Positions 1 to 8,059 of a DNA stretch of 36,824 bases are shown in pieces. Source of the DNA: Bacteroidales bacterium. GTDB lineage: Bacteria; Bacteroidota; Bacteroidia; Bacteroidales; UBA932. The stretch covers positions 1-36,824 of the forward strand of contig JAQVRQ010000012.1 of assembly GCA_028700975.1 (NCBI GenBank). The letters are read 5' to 3'. A model generated the notes under the pieces. It had not been told where the DNA came from, did no database searches, and worked only from the letters and a program-made list of their open reading frames with translations. A program made the translations under genes and the position numbers. Each line of letters starts with the position of its first letter. Position 1 is the stretch's first letter.

Positions 1-1942
1 AATTCCTGTTTATTCCTATGTTTTCATAGGTGGACCTGCTTATTCCATCGGCATCTACCCTTCTTATTCTCTCAATATTGTTCCTTGTAAAGTTGCCATT
101 TAAATTGACACTAAGGTTCCAGGTTTGAGAAGACTTTCTATAGGCAAATGATATTGAGTTTCTCCGTACTGTTTCCAGGTTAGGATTTCCGTATGAGATA
201 TTCAGAGGGTCATTATCGTTGACATAAGGGTTAAGGTGCCAAATGCCCGGTCTGTTGAGCCTCTGAGTAAATGATGCCGATATTGAATTGCCCTTTTTTA
301 GCATATATGCGAAATTGATATATGGGACAATATCAAATTGTTTATTAGTGAATGTGATATTGCCATCAGAGCTCTTTGAGACTCCATCGTTAATTGTATA
401 TTCCAATCTAAAGCCTCCTTTAAGCGAAAGAGACTTGTGTTTAAATGCATATCCTCCATACATATTGCCAATATGTTGGTCGTAGTCCAGATCATTCACC
501 TTTTCAGGAGCATCATTCCAGATTCCCTCTGCAGGATCGTATATCTCAACATCTGTCTCAGAAAAATTTTGCCTTAAGATATATTTAATTCCGGTTTCAA
601 TATTATGTTTCTTTCCAATAGGATTGTAATAATCTGCCTGAAGAGTGTGCTCCAGTCCCATTGCCTTATTTTTTGACCGCTGAGAGTACTGGATGAAGTT
701 TAGTTCAGGTACAACATTATTTGTATAATCGGACTCAGTAGGGCTGGCGTCAATGCTATAACTGAAGGTTAAATTCTGGTCCGGCTTTTTAAATGTCTTC
801 TGATAAGACAAAGATCCGGAGCCGGAGCCGTACAGGAATTCAGATACATTTGTAGTGGAGTACTTGCGGGAAAGCACATTGTTAAGATTGTGTGACTCCA
901 TTGAGCTTGTACCAATATTAGTTGAGTTTCCAAGGTACCCCCATCCTGATAGGGTGATTAGATTAAGTGAGTCAATTTCATAACTGGCCTCAATGCTAAA
1001 GTTGTTGAATTTACTCTCTGAATTTGATGTGCCGGTGGTCTTTGAGTATTTATAATCATCACTCAGAAAGTTCTCGGATTGGGTTGAATAAGAAGAGCCT
1101 TTTGAAATTTGTTTTCCTGTATAAATATTTGTGCTTAGGGATAACTTTCCTATCTGAGCAGATATGTAGCCACCACCATTATACCCCCCCAGGGTGTTTA
1201 CTCCTGCATTAATACTACCATTATATCCTTGTGTACTTTTCCTGTTTGTTATTATGTTTATTACACCTCCAATTCCCTCGGCATCATATTTTGCCGGTGG
1301 ATTTGTAATAACCTCTATTGATTTTATAGCGCTGGCCGGCATCGCCTTGATAGCATCTTTGAAATTTCTCACAAGAAGTCCTGATGACCTTCCGTTAACT
1401 AGAACTTTAAAATTTGTCTCTCCATTTAATCTAACCACATCCTCTCCATCAACACTGAGCATAGGAACCTTTCTTAAAATATCCACGAGTGGGCTTGAGG
1501 CACTCTGTGGGTCTGAATCAAGGTTATATGTCAACTTATCGGGCTCATTTTTTATAAGTGGTTGTACTGCAGTAACTGTGACCTCTTTTAGCTGCATCCC
1601 TTCAACCAAATATATCTCTCCTACATCAATTTTTTTATCGCCCATTTTTAAAACGATAAGATCTTTAGAGTTTGAGTAGCCAATCATAGAACCTGATAAA
1701 TAATAACTACCATAACCAGGTGCCTCTATTGAGAATCTTCCGTCAACTCCACCTGCAACAGCTTTTATTAATTTTAAAGAGTCGGTAAAAAGAGCAACGG
1801 TTGGATATTCAATACCTCTACCGGTCAACGAATCTGCTACTACTCCTGTAATAATAATTTTCTGATCTTCCTTTTTTTGAGCGAATGAGTTTTTGTTTGG
1901 GCATAGCAATGCAATACAGATTAGCAAAATAATCCTATTCAT
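1..1942 (-). CDS. Outer-membrane beta-barrel receptor, 3'-truncated by the window edge
   Basis: The frame is open from an ATG at 1942 to base 1, giving 647 residues; the C-terminal part lies outside the window. Residues 1 to about 22 form a signal peptide ending in FAQ. Next come a carboxypeptidase-regulatory-like beta-sandwich (about 28-110), a TonB plug-like domain (about 115-235, with the run VLVNGRSSGLL) and beta-barrel strands of the OMP_b-brl_3 type. It closely parallels the 820-residue product at 2102-4564, sharing for example NGRSxGLL, EVITNPP and QRLNRPGI, so the two are tandem duplicates. By comparison about 170 residues are missing. No SusD, ECF sigma factor or anti-sigma gene lies beside it, so the substrate is unknown. 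A -7-like box lies 72 bp upstream. The family call is firm; active TonB-dependent transport is inferred. Confidence 0.88.
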   Translation of the reverse strand, partial: MNRIILLICIALLCPNKNSFAQKKEDQKIIITGVVADSLTGRGIEYPTVALFTDSLKLIKAVAGGVDGRFSIEAPGYGSYYLSGSMIGYSNSKDLIVLKMGDKKIDVGEIYLVEGMQLKEVTVTAVQPLIKNEPDKLTYNLDSDPQSASSPLVDILRKVPMLSVDGEDVVRLNGETNFKVLVNGRSSGLLVRNFKDAIKAMPASAIKSIEVITNPPAKYDAEGIGGVINIITNRKSTQGYNGSINAGVNTLGGYNGGGYISAQIGKLSLSTNIYTGKQISKGSSYSTQSENFLSDDYKYSKTTGTSNSESKFNNFSIEASYEIDSLNLITLSGWGYLGNSTNIGTSSMESHNLNNVLSRKYSTTNVSEFLYGSGSGSLSYQKTFKKPDQNLTFSYSIDASPTESDYTNNVVPELNFIQYSQRSKNKAMGLEHTLQADYYNPIGKKHNIETGIKYILRQNFSETDVEIYDPAEGIWNDAPEKVNDLDYDQHIGNMYGGYAFKHKSLSLKGGFRLEYTINDGVSKSSDGNITFTNKQFDIVPYINFAYMLKKGNSISASFTQRLNRPGIWHLNPYVNDNDPLNISYGNPNLETVRRNSISFAYRKSSQTWNLSVNLNGNFTRNNIERIRRVDADGISRSTYENIGINRN

Positions 1943-2014
1943 ACGGGTTGATGTTAAATAAATAAAAAGGAGCTTGTGCAGGTTGGCTTATTCGAAACTG
2001 AATTCTCAGTTCTG

Positions 2015-2022
2015 CAAAAATA
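2015..2022 (-). promoter_or_regulatory. Candidate -7 promoter box for the downstream barrel gene
   Basis: On the minus strand this reads TATTTTTG, matching the Bacteroidota -7 consensus TAnnTTTG. It lies in the 159-bp gap between the two tandem receptors, so the downstream copy may have its own promoter. No well-spaced -33 TTTG is seen; the nearest is 24 bp upstream. Confidence 0.35.
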
Positions 2023-2101
2023 GTGCCTGATAGTGAGGTTAATTAACAAAAGAAGATTAAATGCTCAATGTTAGATTGTCAATAAATTGTAACTCTGTAA
2101 T

Positions 2102-4564
2102 TTACCTTGTTGCTTGTGATGATGAACTCTGTTTATCTCCGCTTAGTCTATCGTCAATAACATTTCTTCGGGCCTTTTTAACCGTTGTCTGAAATTTACC
2201 AAATCTCCAAATAATGCTAAGGTTAGCTGCTCTTTGATATGTGATGCTGCGAGAGTGCATCTTGTAGGTGATATCTTCAGAATCAAATTTATATATTTTT
2301 GTTTTGCTAAAAGGCTCAATAATATTGAGGGATATTGTCATCTTCTCTTTCATTAGTTTTTGACTGATTCCAAAAGATGTTGATGAGTTAACAGGATAAC
2401 TTGACTGGAGTGTTATATTACTTCTAAAGATAAATGCATTTGCATTGATTGAACCTCCTTTCCATAAACTTAAATTTGCTCCTAGTCCGCCAGAGTAGCC
2501 AAATCCGCTATTGCTGATACCTAGTTCATTAGAAGATATTTTTGTGTAAACAAGAGAGCCATTTACATATAGATTAAGTTTAGTCCCGGCTCTGTAGGTA
2601 TAATTTACATTGAATGTGAAATTCTGGTTTTTACCAATATTTTCATATGTAGAAAGACTTACTCCCGCTTCGTTTACTCTACGAATATTTTCAATATTGT
2701 TCCTTGTAAAATCGGCTCCTAATGTTAAGCCTAAATTCCAGCTCATAGAGGCTTTCATATAGCTGAGGCTTATTGCATCTCTCTTAACGCTTTTTAAATC
2801 CGGATTGCCGTATGAGATATTCATAGGGTTTGAATCGTTAACATAAGGATTAAGATAGTGTATCCCTGGTCTGTTTAATCTTTGAGTATAGGATAGTGAG
2901 AAGATATGCCCGCCACTCTCCATATATGATACAGATAAATATGGTACTACATCAAACTGTTTATTTGTAAAAGTTACATTTCCAGTGTTGCTTTTTGATA
3001 TACCATCGTTTAGGGTATATTCTGCCCTAAAACCGCCCTTTAGTGAAAATTTTTTATGTTTGAATGTGTAGCCACCATATAGACTTCCAATGTGTTGGTC
3101 ATAATCAAGGTCATTAACTCTACTATTATCCTCCATCCATACTCCGCTATTTTCATCAAATATCAAGATAGTAGTGTTAGAGTAGTTTTGTCTTAAAGTA
3201 TATTTAATACCAGATTCAATAAAGTGTTTGTTTGTTATTGGATTGTAGTAGTCAGCCTGAAAGGAGTGTTCAAATCCATAGGCATCGTTTATTGAATTTT
3301 GGTCGTAGGCTATATAATCAAGAACTGGATTGATTGTACTCTCATTTCGTGTGTCCATAGGGCTCCAGTCTGCACTATAACTGATTGTAAGTGATTTCTC
3401 AGGCTTTTTGAAGTTTTTTTGCCAAGAGATAACACCCGAGCCAGTCCCAAACTGGTTGTTGCTTATAAATATATTATCATATTTTCTTGAAAGAATTCCT
3501 GACGAGTTGAATGCACTGTAATGAGATATTCCTCTGTTTATTGAATTGCCCATATAACCCCAGCCTGAGAGTGTTATAAGATTTAACGAGTCAATCTCAT
3601 AACTCGCCTCCATTGATAGGTAAGAGATCTTGTTTTGTACATCAGATTCTCCATCGGTTTGAGACCTTCTAAACTCTTCACTAAGGTAGTTTTCAGAATC
3701 TGAAAATGACTGATTCTTATTCATTACTATGTTCCCGTGAAAGATATTTGTGCTAATTGCAAATTTCCCTATTTGTGCCGATATATAACCGCCTCCTGTA
3801 TAACTCCCTCTGGTATTGGCCGAACCACTTAGGCTTCCGTTAAATCCGTTATTGGTTCGTCTGTTTGTTATGATATTTATTATGCCGGTAATTCCCTCTG
3901 CATCATATCTTACAGGTGGGTTTGTTATAACCTCGACAGATTTTATCGCATTTGCCGGTAATGCTTGTATTGCCTCTTTAAAATTTTTAGCAAGGAGACC
4001 AGTAGACCTTCCATTTACAAGCACTTTAAAACTCTTTTCACCGTTTAGTCTAACTTCATTTTCGCCGTCAATACTTATCATTGGTACCTTTCGCAGAATC
4101 TCTGCAGCAGTACTTGAGGCCGTCTGTGGATCAGAATCAAAATTATATGTGATTTTATCTGGCTCCGCCTTTATAAGGGGTCTCACTCCGGTGACTAGAG
4201 CTTCCTGGAGCTCCATCCCCTCAAGGAGCTTGAATGCTCCGGCATCAACTCTTCTCTCATCTCCCTTAATAATGATGTTTTTTTTAATAGAAGAGTACCC
4301 AACCATAGAGACAACTAAAGTATATTTTCCGGGAGTAATCTCAGTGATGATAAATCTACCATCTGCTCCACCTGCTACAGCAGAGACTATCTTCATCGAG
4401 TCAGTGGTTAGTACCACCGTAGGGTATTCAAGAGCTTTTTCAGTTAGGGAGTCTTTAACCGCTCCTATTATAGATGTAAATTGATTAATTTTTTGCTGAG
4501 AAAAGGCAAATGTTTGAAAATATACTATCAAAACAGATGTTAGAAGTGCTCCTGTTCTAATCAT
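2102..4564 (-). CDS. Outer-membrane beta-barrel family protein (OMP_b-brl_3 / TonB-receptor-like)
   Basis: This is a complete 820-residue protein, the upstream member of a tandem pair. Residues 1-23 are a signal peptide ending in AFSQ. Residues about 30-110 form a carboxypeptidase-regulatory-like domain (short motif GKYTLVVSMVGY). Residues about 115-235 resemble a TonB plug, and the rest is a beta-barrel rich in alternating aromatic strands. Proteins of this class sit in the outer membrane; some act as TonB-dependent importers and others have no known ligand. No TonB box is obvious. The C-terminus ends in a basic, polar tail (DDRLSGDKQSSSSQATR) instead of a terminal aromatic residue, which is unusual for a barrel. 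The start is the first ATG and directly precedes the signal peptide. Confidence 0.88.
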   Translation of the reverse strand: MIRTGALLTSVLIVYFQTFAFSQQKINQFTSIIGAVKDSLTEKALEYPTVVLTTDSMKIVSAVAGGADGRFIITEITPGKYTLVVSMVGYSSIKKNIIIKGDERRVDAGAFKLLEGMELQEALVTGVRPLIKAEPDKITYNFDSDPQTASSTAAEILRKVPMISIDGENEVRLNGEKSFKVLVNGRSTGLLAKNFKEAIQALPANAIKSVEVITNPPVRYDAEGITGIINIITNRRTNNGFNGSLSGSANTRGSYTGGGYISAQIGKFAISTNIFHGNIVMNKNQSFSDSENYLSEEFRRSQTDGESDVQNKISYLSMEASYEIDSLNLITLSGWGYMGNSINRGISHYSAFNSSGILSRKYDNIFISNNQFGTGSGVISWQKNFKKPEKSLTISYSADWSPMDTRNESTINPVLDYIAYDQNSINDAYGFEHSFQADYYNPITNKHFIESGIKYTLRQNYSNTTILIFDENSGVWMEDNSRVNDLDYDQHIGSLYGGYTFKHKKFSLKGGFRAEYTLNDGISKSNTGNVTFTNKQFDVVPYLSVSYMESGGHIFSLSYTQRLNRPGIHYLNPYVNDSNPMNISYGNPDLKSVKRDAISLSYMKASMSWNLGLTLGADFTRNNIENIRRVNEAGVSLSTYENIGKNQNFTFNVNYTYRAGTKLNLYVNGSLVYTKISSNELGISNSGFGYSGGLGANLSLWKGGSINANAFIFRSNITLQSSYPVNSSTSFGISQKLMKEKMTISLNIIEPFSKTKIYKFDSEDITYKMHSRSITYQRAANLSIIWRFGKFQTTVKKARRNVIDDRLSGDKQSSSSQATR

Positions 4565-4599
4565 AAAAGTCTGAGAGATTTGATATTTAGTTAAAAAAA

Positions 4600-4607
4600 C
4601 AAATCTA
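4600..4607 (-). promoter_or_regulatory. Candidate -7 promoter box for the 820-residue receptor
   Basis: The minus strand reads TAGATTTG, an exact TAnnTTTG match, 35 bp upstream of the ATG at 4564 in the divergent 206-bp intergenic region. No good -33 TTTG was found at the usual spacing. Confidence 0.35.
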
Positions 4608-4770
4608 GTTACAATATTCTATCATTGTTCATTTTTAAGATAAAAAATTGATACAGAAGCAAAAAAATGATAATTAATTAATATTTAAAAGTTGTTACAT
4701 TTACTTAAATAAAACTAAGAGATAGCTAAACTATCAGAGTTAATAATTGTTTTACTTAAAACCTTTTATA

Positions 4771-5391
4771 ATGAAAAATTTTTTCAAGCTAATTGCATTC
4801 TTTGCTCTTCTTTTTGTTGGGACTGGAACAATTTCTTCACAAGTTAAGTATAATGTTCAAGCGGGTTTGAACATAAGTGAAATGACCAACAGTATTGTTT
4901 CTACATCTTCAAAACTTGGATTACGAGCGGGTTTGGGTTTAAACTACAACTTCTCAAAACTCTTCTCTGTAGATCCCTCTCTTCTCATTGTTTCAAAAGG
5001 ATTCCGCCAGCCAGATTTATCATATAAGGTATCTCCGTTATATCTTCAGCTACCAATTAATGCCACACTTAATTTGCCATTGACAAATGATATTAAAATA
5101 CTTGTTGGAGCTGGCCCATATGTTGCTTATGGAGTAGGAGGAAAGGGGATAATGAAGGTTGAGTCTGGTGAAATACTTGATGAACAACCGCTCTTTTCGA
5201 ACAATATGTTGTCTATGACAACATACAAGAATAGATTTGATGCAGGGTTGAATGCCAATATTGGAGTAATGTTTGGCGATATTGTAATATACATTGGAGG
5301 CGACTTTGGTTTTATTCCGGTTAATGAATTAGATTTTGACACCAAAAACTATAATAGTAGTTTTTACCTAATGCTCTCATATAGATTTTAA
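4771..5391 (+). CDS. Small outer-membrane beta-barrel protein (PorT-like / OMP_b-brl_2 class)
   Basis: The product has 206 residues when started at the ATG at 4771. The same frame runs upstream to a TTG at 4747, but only the ATG places the signal peptide (MKNFFKL...GTISSQ, about 24 residues) at the N-terminus. The mature part has short alternating hydrophobic strands (VQAGLNISEM, LGLRAGLGLNYNF) and ends in SFYLMLSYRF, a typical terminal barrel strand with a final aromatic residue. This architecture is the 8-strand porin-like barrel common in Bacteroidota. No function can be assigned. It lies 13 bp before the peroxidase gene and may be cotranscribed with it. A weak -7-like TACATTTA lies at 4696-4703. 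Confidence 0.8.
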   Translation: MKNFFKLIAFFALLFVGTGTISSQVKYNVQAGLNISEMTNSIVSTSSKLGLRAGLGLNYNFSKLFSVDPSLLIVSKGFRQPDLSYKVSPLYLQLPINATLNLPLTNDIKILVGAGPYVAYGVGGKGIMKVESGEILDEQPLFSNNMLSMTTYKNRFDAGLNANIGVMFGDIVIYIGGDFGFIPVNELDFDTKNYNSSFYLMLSYRF

Positions 5392-5404
5392 CAAACAATA
5401 GAAA

Positions 5405-5962
5405 ATGAAAAATATATCAATAATTTTTATCTCCTTGCTTTTTCTGCTAAAGCCTGCAGGAGTATTTGCTCAGACCAGCAATACTTCGCCAGCTGCAGAT
5501 TTTTATAAACTTTCCTTTATGTCAATCTCTGGCGAGAAGATTGATTTCTCGTCTCTGAAAGGAAAAAAGGTATTAATCGTTAATACTGCTTCAAAGTGTG
5601 GTTACACTCCTCAGTTTTCTGAACTGGAAGAGCTAAATAAAAAATATGGCAATAAACTCATAATATTGGGTTTCCCTTCTAATGACTTTATGAACCAGGA
5701 TCCAGGTTCAAATGAGGAGATACTCTCGTTTTGCAAGGAGAATTATGGAGTTACTTTTACTATGATGGAGAAGTCATCTGTTAAAGGTAAGGATAGAAAC
5801 CCTGTTTACTTATGGCTAACTGAGAAGAGCCTTAATGGCTGGAATGAAACCCAACCAGGGTGGAACTTTAACAAGTATCTAATTGATGAGAGCGGTAATC
5901 TTATAGCACATTTCTCTTCAAAAGTAAAACCCTTATCAGAAGATATTATTTCAAAGCTCTAG
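5405..5962 (+). CDS. Exported glutathione-peroxidase-family thiol peroxidase
   Basis: This 185-residue protein has a signal peptide (about 1-22, ending VFAQ), so it should act in the periplasm or be a secreted protein. The peroxidatic cysteine is Cys65 in NTASKCGYT. The likely resolving cysteine is Cys110 in LSFCKENYG, which corresponds to the resolving Cys of thioredoxin-dependent family members. The Trp of the catalytic site is present in GWNFNKY. The usual GFPCNQF segment is GFPSNDF here, so the tetrad Gln is replaced by Asp94 and the middle Cys by Ser92. It uses cysteine, not selenocysteine, and probably takes electrons from a thioredoxin-like donor, not from glutathione. It converges on the LytTR gene with one base between the two stop codons. 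Confidence 0.9.
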   Translation: MKNISIIFISLLFLLKPAGVFAQTSNTSPAADFYKLSFMSISGEKIDFSSLKGKKVLIVNTASKCGYTPQFSELEELNKKYGNKLIILGFPSNDFMNQDPGSNEEILSFCKENYGVTFTMMEKSSVKGKDRNPVYLWLTEKSLNGWNETQPGWNFNKYLIDESGNLIAHFSSKVKPLSEDIISKL

Positions 5963-5963
5963 T

Positions 5964-6833
5964 TTAAAAATTGCGATATACTCTTTTGTTGCGGAAGGAT
6001 TGGTTCATAAATCTCTCCGCAACTTTTTCGCGATAACTCTTTGATACCGGGATATCAACGGACATCTCTGTATCTAACTCAAGATAGACGTTTTCTCTCT
6101 CTCTTCTCATAACTTTAACTCTTGAGAAATTCACGAGATATGATCTGTGACATCTGGTTACCGGTGTCCCCATCAGCTCCTCTTCCAATTTTTTTAAAGT
6201 ATTTCTTAGAAGAAAGTTTTTAATTTTCCCTCCGGCTAGATAGTGTATAGTAACATAGTTATCATCGGACTCAATGTAAAGAAGGTCAGTATGCCTGACA
6301 GAGAGCCTTAATGTTCTCTTATCATCTGTAAAAAGTATATTATCCGGAATATTCTCCAGCTCATCGTTTGACTGATCCTCAATTATTGAAAGTCTCTTTT
6401 TACTCTCCTCCCATCCAAAGTAAAACCATAAGGTAATGTATGGAAGAAGTAGAACAAGAGATGTGTTAACCATTGAAGATTTAAAGGTTAAAATAACATC
6501 TTTCCCTTGATTTGCTTCAAGAGATAATGTGAATATTGTATAGAAGAGGGACATAAACAGAATCTCAAAGAAGACCCAAAAAAGGTATGTTACATATGAA
6601 ATATTATGTCTTCTGGAGTAATAATACATTATAATTCTGCTTATTACAACTACAAGTACTCCGGTCAGGATTATTGGAGCAGAGAATAGAAAGAATTTAA
6701 AATCAGATACATTATACCAGGTTTTTGAGCCGAATGGTTTATATATATTAATGAAAAGCAGAGCGAAGGCAGCCGTAAAGATGACAAGCCTCACGATGTT
6801 TACCTTTTTTAATATATGGTCGGGTATTTTCAT
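5964..6833 (-). CDS. Membrane-anchored LytTR-domain transcriptional regulator
   Basis: The product has 289 residues. Four hydrophobic helices (about 12-30, 46-70, 79-103 and 122-143) are followed by a LytTR DNA-binding domain (about 173-275) with the expected features DLLYIESDDNYVTIHY and RCHRSYLVNF. There is no receiver domain and no histidine kinase nearby, so it is not an ordinary two-component response regulator; the membrane part may itself sense a signal or bind a partner. LytTR proteins bind direct repeats in promoters. Its targets are unknown; the neighbouring peroxidase or hydrolase genes are possible but unproven. A -7 box lies 7 bp before the ATG. Confidence 0.88.
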   Translation of the reverse strand: MKIPDHILKKVNIVRLVIFTAAFALLFINIYKPFGSKTWYNVSDFKFFLFSAPIILTGVLVVVISRIIMYYYSRRHNISYVTYLFWVFFEILFMSLFYTIFTLSLEANQGKDVILTFKSSMVNTSLVLLLPYITLWFYFGWEESKKRLSIIEDQSNDELENIPDNILFTDDKRTLRLSVRHTDLLYIESDDNYVTIHYLAGGKIKNFLLRNTLKKLEEELMGTPVTRCHRSYLVNFSRVKVMRRERENVYLELDTEMSVDIPVSKSYREKVAERFMNQSFRNKRVYRNF

Positions 6834-6840
6834 ATCTATG

Positions 6841-6848
6841 CAAAAGTA
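6841..6848 (-). promoter_or_regulatory. Candidate -7 promoter box giving a near-leaderless LytTR transcript
   Basis: The minus strand reads TACTTTTG, matching TAnnTTTG, with 7 bp to the LytTR ATG. If used, transcription would begin at or within a few bases of the start codon. No -33 TTTG at good spacing was seen, so this could be a chance match. Confidence 0.3.
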
Positions 6849-6984
6849 GTTATTTTTTCATTGACCACACATATTGGAATTTCACCCCATATATTACTTT
6901 TTAGCCAACTTAGTGCTTTACAAACACCATTTTTTTTAAACACCCCTTTAACTTCTCGTTATTTGTATAAATATCCTTAGAGTT

Positions 6985-8052
6985 ATGAAAATCGATGTCT
7001 TAAAATTTATTGAAAAGCTCGGATTTGATGAGATCTTAAATAAGAGAAAAGAGATAGTCCCTGTTGAACTTTTAAACAAGAGAGAGGAGGAGATTATTGA
7101 GAATACCAAGTTTGATTATTATATCGTATCTCCTGACGAAAAGTCATTAAAAGCTACATCTGCTATTTTTCTTTTTCACGGATTAAATGAGAGAAATTGG
7201 GATAAATATATGCCCTGGGCAGAGTACCTGGCAAATAATTTGAAAAGACCGGTTGTCCTTTTTCCGCTCTCTATGCATATAAATAGATCTCCCCTCTGCT
7301 GGTCAGATGCAAGAGCAATGCAAAAGTTAATTGATGAAGAGTACAAGGGGAAGCAAAGGGCAGAGAACTTAACGTTTATTAACTACGCTCTTAGTAAAAG
7401 GTTACAGGCAGATCCTTATAGATTTTATCTAAGTGGACGTGAAACAATATACAATGTTCATCAACTTATGAATGAGATACGGTCTGGTAGGCATCCATTA
7501 CTTGCAAAGGGTTGTAAAATAGACATTTTTGCATATTCAATTGGAGCTATGATGTCTCAGGTTCTCTTGACCTCTGATGTAGAGGGACACTTTAACGATA
7601 GTAAGCTATTTATGTTTTGTGGAGGTGCTGTTTTTAACGAGATGAACGGAAGTTCTCGGATGATAATGGACGGCGATACTTTTCAATCATTAAAGAGTTA
7701 CTTTACAACAAAGTTTATATTTCCGCAGCACGAGAAAAGAATAATGGGTGATAACTTGGAGAGTGCTTTTATTGCACATATTGATAAGGATTTATGTAAG
7801 GATAGAAGAGAGGCCTTTTACAAAAAGAATAGCTATAGAATTTGCGTGATATCTTTGACAAAAGACTCTGTTATTCCTACATCCGGAATTAAATCTGCAC
7901 TTGGAATGGAGTCAGAAAGCTGCATTGAGGAGATGGATTTTCCGTTTAGATATTCACACGAGAACCCTTTTCCCGAGGGTGAAAAAATAGCCGCCGAGCG
8001 TAAATACTATTTTGAAAAAGTGTTTAGCAGGGCGGCAGATTTTCTGAGATAG
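6985..8052 (+). CDS. Alpha/beta-hydrolase-fold protein of unknown function (resembles DUF6051)
   Basis: This is a 355-residue cytoplasmic protein with no signal peptide or membrane segment. FLFHGLNERNW resembles an HG oxyanion-hole strand. FAYSIGAMMSQ has the spacing of a nucleophile elbow (G/A-x-S-x-G) with Ser as candidate nucleophile. A late Asp in LTKDSVIPTSG and a His in YSHENPFPEG could complete a triad. It recalls the Bacteroidota family I know as DUF6051, but I cannot confirm that without a profile search. Substrate and pathway are unknown. It is divergent from the LytTR gene across a 151-bp gap and convergent with nagB (7 bp). Confidence 0.75.
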   Translation: MKIDVLKFIEKLGFDEILNKRKEIVPVELLNKREEEIIENTKFDYYIVSPDEKSLKATSAIFLFHGLNERNWDKYMPWAEYLANNLKRPVVLFPLSMHINRSPLCWSDARAMQKLIDEEYKGKQRAENLTFINYALSKRLQADPYRFYLSGRETIYNVHQLMNEIRSGRHPLLAKGCKIDIFAYSIGAMMSQVLLTSDVEGHFNDSKLFMFCGGAVFNEMNGSSRMIMDGDTFQSLKSYFTTKFIFPQHEKRIMGDNLESAFIAHIDKDLCKDRREAFYKKNSYRICVISLTKDSVIPTSGIKSALGMESESCIEEMDFPFRYSHENPFPEGEKIAAERKYYFEKVFSRAADFLR

Positions 8053-8059
8053 ATAGTTC

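Noticed and set aside
1194-1679. Long plus-strand frame (161 codons) similar in sequence to the plus-strand frame at 3816-4484
   Set aside because: Both lie antisense to the same conserved plug region of the two paralogous receptors, so their similarity is a by-product of the minus-strand genes. There is no plausible start context or domain.
3816-4484. 222-codon plus-strand frame inside the 820-residue receptor gene
   Set aside because: The minus-strand reading gives a full signal peptide, plug and barrel protein. The antisense frame has no recognisable domain and mirrors the other copy only because the genes are duplicates.
4747-4770. Upstream TTG start for the small beta-barrel protein
   Set aside because: It would put eight residues ahead of the signal peptide; the ATG at 4771 gives a normal exported protein.
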